DNA of 40,955 nucleotides from Marinilabiliales bacterium (GTDB lineage Bacteria > Bacteroidota > Bacteroidia > Bacteroidales > PUMT01): the NCBI GenBank assembly GCA_007695015.1, contig REEN01000036.1, forward strand, positions 1 through 40,955. Direction: 5' to 3'. This document shows positions 34,471-40,955 of the stretch, one piece after another. The notes beneath the pieces were generated by a model that made no database searches, was not told where the DNA came from, and saw only the letters and a program-made list of their open reading frames with translations. The translations under genes were made by a program, and so were the position numbers. Numbering within the stretch: position 1 is the stretch's first letter; each line of letters starts with the position of its first letter.

Positions 34471-36060
34471 ATGAAGGTGACAGCCCTTTTGGTTTTTCTG
34501 TTTCTCATTACTCCTCTAACAGCACAGAGAATTTACGTTGACGGTAATATTTTTAAGGTGGACGGGAAGCAGATCTGGATAAACGGAACCAACACTCCAT
34601 GGAACAGATGGAATGAATTCGGCGGCAATTTTGATGAGGAGTTCTGGAGGGAGGAGTTTGAAAGACTTACTGTATATGGTGTCAATTCCACCAGGGTCTG
34701 GTTGTCATGTGATGCAGACGGACATATCCGGATAACTGACAGCGGATACGTTACAGGTCCTGCAGACAAATTCTGGACCGATCTTGACAAGCTGATGGAG
34801 ATTGCTGAGACTTACCAGATATATATTATGGCAACCCCCATCTCATTTGATCATACCCGTCAGGGAAGAGACAGAGATGCCTGGAGAAATATGTATGCAA
34901 GTGCGGACAACCGTCAATCATTTGTTGAAAATTATATTAAAGATTTGGTTATCAGGTATAATGACAACCCGTGGTTCTTTGCAGTTGATGTTGCAAATGA
35001 GATTGAATGGGTTTGGGAAAATCACGGGGTTGATCGCGATGATGTTATTGATCTTATCGCCAGGGTAGCAAACGCTGTACATGATAACAGTGATATTCTC
35101 GTGACCCAGGGAATGGGAGCGGGGCCGAAATACTGTTCTTCTGTTTTTCCTGACGGAAACCTGGTAAGCGACGAGTCACTAAGTTCAAAACAACCAGGAG
35201 CTTATCTTGATTTTTACAAATTGCACTATTATGAATGGCAGAACCAATGGTTTTCGAATCCGTTTGACAGATCCCCCGGGGATTGGGGAATAGATGATAA
35301 GCCTTGTGTTATTGGCGAATGCAGAGCAAATGGCACGAATGCCGGTTATACCTATCGGGAAGCTGTATTCCGGGCGTTTGATCTTGGATGGCAGGGGATT
35401 ATGCCATGGACCTCTAATCCAATCGGCCATCTAGGATCAATTTACGATCACGGCCCGGGAAGCCTTGCTTTTACCCGTGCCTACCCTGAACTGGTTTATC
35501 CTGTAGATGGGCCTCAGACAGTTGCGGTTACAGGAGTGCAGATAATACCGCCGGAGGATACAATGATCGTTGGTACCACTCTCCAGTTAACTGTTTCTTT
35601 TCTCCCGGAAAATGCATCCAATACCTATGTTTCATGGAACAGTAGAGATGAAACAATTGCAACGGTTAATTCCGGTGGACTGGTAGCCGCTTTAACCCCG
35701 GGAAACGCATCAATTGGCATTGAAACTCATGATGGAGGTTATAAGGCTAATGCCGAAATCACTGTAATTGATGTTGCAACAGTTATACCGGGGTACTCAA
35801 CCGGTGATGCAAACGGACTTAACCGGGAGGATATTTTAATAGCACCTAATCCTGCAGGAAATTTTGTTACAATAAAAACTCCTGTCGATGAATCAGGTTT
35901 TCGAGTGGCAATAGTTGATATGAAAGGGACACTTATCAGGAAGGGAACTCTTAATGCAGGGGAAAACCTGCTTTGCCTTGATAATTTTGAACCCGGAATA
36001 TATTTTATTAGGATCTCCAATAAGCGGGATTCTTATACTACGAAGCTTTTGATCAAATAA
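34471..36060 (+). CDS. GH5-like endoglycanase with Big2 and T9SS domains
   Basis: A 529-residue secreted glycoside hydrolase. The signal peptide MKVTALLVFLFLITPLTAQ supports the ATG at 34471 over the TTG at 34456. The (beta/alpha)8 domain has Glu177 in DVANEIEW as likely acid/base and Glu283 in CVIGECRANG as likely nucleophile, as in clan GH-A. A bacterial Ig-like (Big2) domain follows (VAVTGVQIIPPEDTMIVGTT), then a type A T9SS sorting domain starting ILIAPNPAGNFV. The target may be mannan or beta-glucan; family number and substrate need a search. Two hand-counted 60-base stretches are about 40% GC, lower than one 53% stretch in the GH9 gene. GH9 follows after 41 bases. Confidence 0.82.
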   Translation: MKVTALLVFLFLITPLTAQRIYVDGNIFKVDGKQIWINGTNTPWNRWNEFGGNFDEEFWREEFERLTVYGVNSTRVWLSCDADGHIRITDSGYVTGPADKFWTDLDKLMEIAETYQIYIMATPISFDHTRQGRDRDAWRNMYASADNRQSFVENYIKDLVIRYNDNPWFFAVDVANEIEWVWENHGVDRDDVIDLIARVANAVHDNSDILVTQGMGAGPKYCSSVFPDGNLVSDESLSSKQPGAYLDFYKLHYYEWQNQWFSNPFDRSPGDWGIDDKPCVIGECRANGTNAGYTYREAVFRAFDLGWQGIMPWTSNPIGHLGSIYDHGPGSLAFTRAYPELVYPVDGPQTVAVTGVQIIPPEDTMIVGTTLQLTVSFLPENASNTYVSWNSRDETIATVNSGGLVAALTPGNASIGIETHDGGYKANAEITVIDVATVIPGYSTGDANGLNREDILIAPNPAGNFVTIKTPVDESGFRVAIVDMKGTLIRKGTLNAGENLLCLDNFEPGIYFIRISNKRDSYTTKLLIK

Positions 36061-36101
36061 ATCTGAATAATATAAGATAAACTTTCAAACATTGATACAC
36101 C

Positions 36102-39035
36102 ATGAAAAACATTAGACTTAAGGTAAGGACATTGATAATTCTACTTTACCTCTTTATTCCTGTCATGACTGCAGGCCAGTCTGATTCGCCATTCATCATT
36201 GTCGATCAGTACGGATATCTGCCTGATGCGCCCAAGATTGCCGTAATTAAAGATCCCCAGGTGGGTTTCGATTCTGATAACTCTTTTACCCCCGGTTCTC
36301 TTTATGCAGTCGTCAACAACGCAACGGGTGATACGGTTTTTACCGGTACACCTGTATCATGGAGGGACGGGGGGACAAACGCTTCGTCGGGCGACAGGGT
36401 GTGGCACTTTGATTTTTCAGAGGTTTCGGCTACAGGCACCTATTTTGTGGCAGATGTTGAAAAGAATATCCGTTCCTACAGGTTCAATATATCACCCTCG
36501 GTTTATAACGAGGTGCTGCGGCAGGCCATGCGAACTTTCTTTTACCAGCGCTCTGGATTTGCAAAGGAAGAGCCTTACGCCGAGCCCGGGTGGGTTGATG
36601 GGGCAAGCCACGTCGGACCGGGACAGGATTTGAATGCCCGCCTGTTCAATGCAACAAACGATCCGGAAACCGAAAGGGATGTAAGCGGGGGATGGTATGA
36701 TGCAGGCGATTACAATAAATATACACGGTGGAACGCAAGCTATATCGTGTTAATGATGCAGGCCTATCTGGAAAGGCCGGAGGTGTGGACAGATGATTTT
36801 AATATCCCTGAGTCAGGCAATGGGATACCCGACCTGCTTGATGAAGCGAAATGGGGCCTTGATCACCTGCTCCGGATGCAGGAAGAGGATGGCGGGGTGC
36901 TGAGCGTTGTGGGGGCCGCTCATGCCAGTCCCCCCTCTGCCGCAACTAACCCCAGCCGATACGGTCCGCCCAGTACTTCCGCCACATCGGCGGTCGCAGG
37001 TGCTTTTGCCATAGCATCTGGAGTTTACCGCTCAATAGGCATGGAAGATTATGCTGATCTGCTTGAAGAAAGCGCAATTGCGGCATGGGACTGGGCTGAG
37101 GCCAATCCAAATGTGATATTCAGAAATAATGACCCGGCTTTCGGCTCACAGGGACTGGCTGCAGGTCAGCAGGAGACCGATGATTATGGCAGATTGATGG
37201 GAAAGCTGAGGGCGGCATGTTTTCTGTTCGAGTTGACCGGCGACGAAAAGTACCGTGAGTTTTTTGACAATAATTATCGAAAGGTCAATATGTTCGCATG
37301 GAATTTTGCTTTCCCTTTTCAGTCCGAAAACCAGGATTTCCTGATTCATTATACAACGATTGATGGGGCAACTCCTGATGTTGTAAACGATATAAAAAAG
37401 GTATACGGCAGCGCTATGATGAACGGCAGTGAAAACTGGCCGGCAATTACCGGTAAAAAGGATCCATATATGGCACATATAGCGGACTATACATGGGGGA
37501 GTAACGGTGTTAAGAGCCGGCAGGGCATGATGTTTTACAGCCTCTTCCAGTACGGTTTCGACCTGCTTGACTCTGCGCGTATTGCCGATGCAGCCATAGG
37601 TTACATTAACTATACGCATGGCGTCAATCCGTTAAACTTCAATTACCTGTCAAATATGTTCCGCTTTGGCGCGAATAACGGGGTGAGGGAGTTCTATCAC
37701 ACCTGGTTCAGGGATGGCAGCAGAACATGGGGCAGGGCGGGCAGCTCCACTTACGGGCCGGCGCCAGGCTTCCTTACCGGAGGCCCCAATCCCGGCTACG
37801 ACTGGGATGACTGCTGCCCTACAGGTTGCGGATCCACTTCAAACAACCAGCTATGCTATTCAGAGTCTATCTATCCGCCGAAAGGCCAGCCCGACCAGAA
37901 ATCGTACAAGGATTTCAATGCTTCATGGCCGCTGAACTCATGGTCGGTTACCGAGAACAGCCTTGGTTACCAGCTTCCATACATACGCCTTCTTTCCAAG
38001 TTCGTCAACCCCGAATATGATTGCAACGGCGACCTGAACGGTGAGGCGTTCTATGATGCCTGCGGCATCTGTTCAGGCGGGAATACAGGCCGCGAACCTT
38101 CAGATGATCCCGGCAACTGCGCGGTACACCGGCTGGAGGTTATTGCAGAGAATGGATCGGTTACTGTTCCCGCACCTTCGGACGGAGAACTTCATAATCA
38201 TGGCCGGATAATGAGGGTAACCGCCACTGCCGACAGCGGGTATGTCTTCGCAGGGTGGACCGGAGATGCCAGTGGAACTGACAATCCCCTGACAATAGTT
38301 ATGAACGTTGACAAGGAGATCATTGCGAATTTTGCCGAAACTTTTACGCTTACGGTAAACAACGGCAGCGGCAGCGGTGATTACGAGGAAGGGGCCCAGG
38401 TTGAGATTGAAGCTGATACACCTCCTGAGGGGCAGATCTTTGATGTGTGGACAGATGATGTTGAACATGTTGCTGATGTAGGCAGCAGCAGCACCACAGT
38501 CACCATGCCTGCAGAAGATATAACCGTTACGGCTGTTTATGCTGCCAAACTGTACAACCTGACTGTAAATCATGGCAGTGGCAGCGGTGATTACGAGGAA
38601 GGGACACAGGTTGAGATTGAAGCTGATACACCTCCTGAGGGGCAGATCTTTGATGTGTGGACCGGTGATGTTCAGACGGTGACTGATATTGACAGCAGTA
38701 TTACTACCATCATAATGCCGGCTGCCGATATTTCCGTTACGGCTACTTTCATGGATGATACCCTTAGCGTGGGGATCATATACCCGGGCACCGGCCAAAA
38801 GGAGGTTACACTCTATCCAAACCCTGCTGCAGGGGAGGTGAGGATCATTGCTCCGGGTTTTGACGCGGAGGCTGTTGTGAGTCTGTTTGACATAAACGGG
38901 GCCATCGTAAGGCAGGAGCTTCTGGGTTCCGGAGGTGAACTGCTGATCAATACTTCATCCCTGCCCGGGGGAAACTACCTGATACGGGTATCTTCAGGCA
39001 GTAAATCAGTGTATGCAAGGATGATCCTGCTTTAA
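36102..39035 (+). CDS. GH9 cellulase with Cys-rich linker, repeat modules and T9SS domain
   Basis: A 977-residue secreted endoglucanase. After the signal peptide comes an N-terminal Ig-like domain (about 28-125), typical of GH9 theme enzymes. The (alpha/alpha)6 catalytic domain has GGWYDAGDYNKYTRWN near 195-210 and Glu618 in SVTENSLGYQLPY as likely proton donor. A Cys-rich segment, DCNGDLNGEAFYDACGIC then SGGNTG, follows. Next are three InlB/Flg_new-like beta modules at about 675-890, the last two nearly identical. A T9SS sorting domain (VTLYPNPAAGEV) ends the protein. It should cut cellulose or mixed-linkage glucan outside the cell. Probably co-transcribed with the GH5 gene 41 bases upstream. 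Confidence 0.92.
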   Translation: MKNIRLKVRTLIILLYLFIPVMTAGQSDSPFIIVDQYGYLPDAPKIAVIKDPQVGFDSDNSFTPGSLYAVVNNATGDTVFTGTPVSWRDGGTNASSGDRVWHFDFSEVSATGTYFVADVEKNIRSYRFNISPSVYNEVLRQAMRTFFYQRSGFAKEEPYAEPGWVDGASHVGPGQDLNARLFNATNDPETERDVSGGWYDAGDYNKYTRWNASYIVLMMQAYLERPEVWTDDFNIPESGNGIPDLLDEAKWGLDHLLRMQEEDGGVLSVVGAAHASPPSAATNPSRYGPPSTSATSAVAGAFAIASGVYRSIGMEDYADLLEESAIAAWDWAEANPNVIFRNNDPAFGSQGLAAGQQETDDYGRLMGKLRAACFLFELTGDEKYREFFDNNYRKVNMFAWNFAFPFQSENQDFLIHYTTIDGATPDVVNDIKKVYGSAMMNGSENWPAITGKKDPYMAHIADYTWGSNGVKSRQGMMFYSLFQYGFDLLDSARIADAAIGYINYTHGVNPLNFNYLSNMFRFGANNGVREFYHTWFRDGSRTWGRAGSSTYGPAPGFLTGGPNPGYDWDDCCPTGCGSTSNNQLCYSESIYPPKGQPDQKSYKDFNASWPLNSWSVTENSLGYQLPYIRLLSKFVNPEYDCNGDLNGEAFYDACGICSGGNTGREPSDDPGNCAVHRLEVIAENGSVTVPAPSDGELHNHGRIMRVTATADSGYVFAGWTGDASGTDNPLTIVMNVDKEIIANFAETFTLTVNNGSGSGDYEEGAQVEIEADTPPEGQIFDVWTDDVEHVADVGSSSTTVTMPAEDITVTAVYAAKLYNLTVNHGSGSGDYEEGTQVEIEADTPPEGQIFDVWTGDVQTVTDIDSSITTIIMPAADISVTATFMDDTLSVGIIYPGTGQKEVTLYPNPAAGEVRIIAPGFDAEAVVSLFDINGAIVRQELLGSGGELLINTSSLPGGNYLIRVSSGSKSVYARMILL
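38371..38662 (+). repeat. Near-identical 82-bp direct repeat in the GH9 gene
   Basis: Positions 38371-38452 and 38581-38662 match at 80 of 82 bases, 210 bases apart, in frame. They encode SGDYEEGAQVEIEADTPPEG and its copy with T in place of A, within two InlB-like modules. The high identity against diverged flanks suggests a recent duplication or gene conversion. Confidence 0.85.
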
Positions 39036-39091
39036 CAGGCAACTTCGCATGTTACAATAAATTTTAAACAGATCACCCGGCATCCATTACC

Positions 39092-39104
39092 GGTAAAATT
39101 TACC
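39092..39104. promoter_or_regulatory. Short dyad upstream of the xylanase gene
   Basis: GGTAAA and TTTACC form a perfect inverted repeat around a single A, 31 bases before the GH10 start. It could be an operator or chance in an A/T-rich 100-base gap. Confidence 0.2.
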
Positions 39105-39135
39105 TGAATGCAGGCTGGTCAAAAACATAATACAG

Positions 39136-40578
39136 ATGAAAACCGTAATTTGCCTTTTTATCAGCATCATGTTACCGTTTTGCACAGCTCTTTTTGATAC
39201 AGGGATATCTTACGGTCAGCCCACCAGTGAAAAGATCAGGGAGATGGAATCCCTTATCGGGTCGGGGAGCTCCGGGGAGTTGCTGTCAGTTAAACAGGAG
39301 ATAGAAGAGGATTACCTGTCTGTGGCCAGGCATAATATCGAACAATACCGAAAAAGTGGTGCGGTACTGGTGTTTACCGGCGCGAACGGGCAGCCGCTTG
39401 AGAACATTGAGGTGAAAATTGACCAGGTTTCGCAGGACTTCCTTTTTGGGGCACTTCTTTTCGAGATTGCCGGCCACGCTTCAGCCCGGCCATATAAAGA
39501 GGATGAATTCAAAGATAGATTCAAAGCCCTTTTCAATCTTGGGATACTGCCATTCTACTGGGCAAGCTACGAAAGGACAGCCGGTAACCCCCTGTGGCAG
39601 CGAAACCAGTCCGCTCTGGAATGGGCGCTTGAGAACGGCATTACATTAAAGGGACATCCGCTCGGCTGGACAAGTCCGGCCGGCACGCCGCAGTGGTTGC
39701 TGGGGCTTCCGCCGGAAACGGCAACAGACCTTTACAAGGCAAGAATCCAAAACAATGTTATCGGTTACAAGGGGAAGATCGACATATGGGATGTTGTGAA
39801 TGAGCCGGTAAATACCGTTCCCTGGGATGTTGCACTGGCAGACACCGACAATGACAACAGTCTGAGATATAACGTGACCGGATATACAACTGACGATTTT
39901 GCCGGCTGGGTTGAGCAATCCTACAGGTGGGCCTATGATGCAAATCCTGATGGCGATTATATATTAAATGAGTATTTCACACTGGCAATACCGGAGATAC
40001 GGGACCGGTTTTATGATCTGATCAGTGAACTGGTAAGAAGGAATACACCGATAAGCGGAATAGGTATCCAGGGGCATGAACCGAGGGAGATGTGGTTCTC
40101 ACCTGTTGAGATGTACAAAACCTTTGATCTTTACAAGCAGTTTGGCCTTCCTCTTCATATTACCGAATTCATTCCGCAGTCATCCGGAAAAGATATCACA
40201 GGCTGGCGTGAGGGGGTGTGGACAGAAGAGACCCAGGCGGAATTTGCAGAGCAGTTCTACACCCTGGCATTCGGGCATCCTTCGATTGCTTCAATAACAT
40301 GGTGGGCATTTACAGACCGCAATGTCTGGCTCGAGGGCGGGGGATTGCTGGATGCGGAATACAACCCCAAACCTGTATATGACAGGCTGAAAAAGCTTAT
40401 TAAAGATGAGTGGATGACAAGGAATATTCACCTGGTAACTGATCCTGGCGGCAGTATCTCCTTCAGGGGATTCTTCGGGAGATACGACGTGTCGGTCACC
40501 AAACCCGACGGCAGCACGGTAAAATTTGATGTACACCTTCAGGAAGGAGAGACCAACTACTGGCAGTTTACCTTATAA
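39136..40578 (+). CDS. GH10 endo-beta-1,4-xylanase
   Basis: A 480-residue enzyme with a signal peptide likely cleaved after YGQ. An N-terminal helical stretch and small beta module (VLVFTGANGQPLENIEVKID) precede the GH10 barrel. GHPLGWTSPAGTPQWLL matches the substrate-binding loop, Glu223 in IWDVVNEPV is the acid/base and Glu344 in HITEFIPQ the nucleophile. The C-terminal stretch ISFRGFFGRYDVSV is a small beta tail seen in some Bacteroidota GH10 enzymes. No T9SS sorting domain is visible, unlike GH74, GH5 and GH9, so it may stay periplasmic or be released by the general route. It acts on xylan and pairs naturally with the CE15 esterase. Convergent with the partial gene at the right edge. Confidence 0.9.
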   Translation: MKTVICLFISIMLPFCTALFDTGISYGQPTSEKIREMESLIGSGSSGELLSVKQEIEEDYLSVARHNIEQYRKSGAVLVFTGANGQPLENIEVKIDQVSQDFLFGALLFEIAGHASARPYKEDEFKDRFKALFNLGILPFYWASYERTAGNPLWQRNQSALEWALENGITLKGHPLGWTSPAGTPQWLLGLPPETATDLYKARIQNNVIGYKGKIDIWDVVNEPVNTVPWDVALADTDNDNSLRYNVTGYTTDDFAGWVEQSYRWAYDANPDGDYILNEYFTLAIPEIRDRFYDLISELVRRNTPISGIGIQGHEPREMWFSPVEMYKTFDLYKQFGLPLHITEFIPQSSGKDITGWREGVWTEETQAEFAEQFYTLAFGHPSIASITWWAFTDRNVWLEGGGLLDAEYNPKPVYDRLKKLIKDEWMTRNIHLVTDPGGSISFRGFFGRYDVSVTKPDGSTVKFDVHLQEGETNYWQFTL

Positions 40579-40653
40579 AGCTCAGTCGCCAGGGGGCCGT
40601 CGCCGGCGTCGGATCATTTCAACTATGCCTTGCCGTTACGGCGAATCTCACAC

Positions 40654-40955
40654 TCAGGCTCCAGGGGCAGTACCCGGCACCGGTGGTTCAGGCTTTATGT
40701 CGACAGGCCCCATGACATATTCACGCGGACCGAGACGCATGCCCGATTCCATCATTTCAGCCCATGTCACATCCCTGCCGGTATAGGCAGATTCTCGGCC
40801 CATGATGCCCACCAGGGTGGATGATGCAACATTCAGTGCTTCGTTTACCGGGTTGTTGGTCCTGATAGCGGTTACCAGGTTAATGATCTCCTGGTCGTAG
40901 GGGTTGACGGCCACCCTTGACATCTCCGAACCGGTGCCTTCAACGGGATAGTCAT
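40654..40955 (-). CDS. Gfo/Idh/MocA family oxidoreductase, C-terminal part (cut by window edge)
   Basis: Only the last hundred or so residues are inside the window; the frame stays open to the edge. The stretch NPYDQEIINLVTAIRTN, then NEALNVASSTLVGIMGRESA and YTGRDVTWAEMM, is typical of the C-terminal domain of exported Gfo/Idh/MocA proteins of Bacteroidota. The protein ends with a Pro-rich tail. Such enzymes oxidise or reduce sugars with NAD(P), and often sit near TIM-barrel isomerases like those at 29-32 kb. The N-terminus and cofactor motif lie outside. Confidence 0.82.
   Translation of the reverse strand, partial: DYPVEGTGSEMSRVAVNPYDQEIINLVTAIRTNNPVNEALNVASSTLVGIMGRESAYTGRDVTWAEMMESGMRLGPREYVMGPVDIKPEPPVPGTAPGA

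Noticed and set aside
38100-38798. Minus-strand frame of 232 codons with internal repeats
   Set aside because: The repeats are the antisense image of the duplicated GH9 modules; the GH9 frame explains them.
1-40955. Search for CRISPR arrays, tRNAs, insertion sequences and phage genes
   Set aside because: No regularly spaced repeats, cloverleaf-like segments, transposase or integrase motifs were seen by eye.

Overview
The window looks like a chromosomal segment of an anaerobic, polysaccharide-degrading member of the Bacteroidota (Bacteroidales/Marinilabiliales-like; this placement is inference). Supporting signs are C-terminal type IX secretion (T9SS) sorting domains on the glycoside hydrolases, a FISUMP-domain lipoprotein with an acidic stretch after the lipobox Cys, AddAB-like recombination genes, a yicC-gmk-nadD block, a four-subunit ferredoxin-dependent 2-oxoacid oxidoreductase, and several upstream sites matching the Bacteroidota promoter pattern TTTG-N19-21-TAnnTTTG. 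I saw no rRNA, tRNA, CRISPR array, transposase or phage gene.

Layout. 0-8.3 kb: a zinc-ribbon methyltransferase on the minus strand, then addA-like, a TIGR01212 radical SAM gene and addB-like on the plus strand, tightly packed. 8.3-10.4 kb: a fused ADP-forming acyl-CoA synthetase. 10.4-13.4 kb: a large cation/proton antiporter with a cyclic-nucleotide-binding-like tail (minus). 13.5-17 kb: a minus-strand cassette of two paralogous Tat-signal aldo/keto reductases, each with two Cys clusters, flanking a DUF6599-type exported protein and closed by a strong terminator. 17.2-21.4 kb: an aminotransferase followed by the delta-alpha-beta-gamma oxidoreductase operon. 21.5-25.1 kb: yicC, gmk, nadD and a MATE transporter (minus). 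25.3-28.9 kb: an M3 oligopeptidase lipoprotein and a CE15-type glucuronoyl esterase lipoprotein (minus). 29-41 kb: a plant cell wall degradation region with two exported sugar isomerase-like TIM barrels, a FISUMP lipoprotein, GH74, GH5, GH9 and GH10 enzymes, and the cut end of a Gfo/Idh/MocA oxidoreductase.

How the parts fit. GH74 (xyloglucan), GH5, GH9 (cellulose), GH10 (xylan) and CE15 (lignin-glucuronoxylan ester) together address lignocellulose. Three of the five appear to be T9SS cargo, and no SusC/SusD pair lies in the window. The aminotransferase, 2-oxoacid:ferredoxin oxidoreductase and ADP-forming acyl-CoA synthetase could form an amino acid fermentation route that yields ATP, fed by the M3 oligopeptidase; this is inference from gene content. 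The most unusual items are the AKR-DUF6599-AKR cassette, in which one paralog has Arg in place of the catalytic Lys; the antiporter with an exported His/Asp-rich N-terminus and a regulatory tail; the radical SAM gene embedded in addAB; and the exported TIM-barrel isomerases beside T9SS cellulases.
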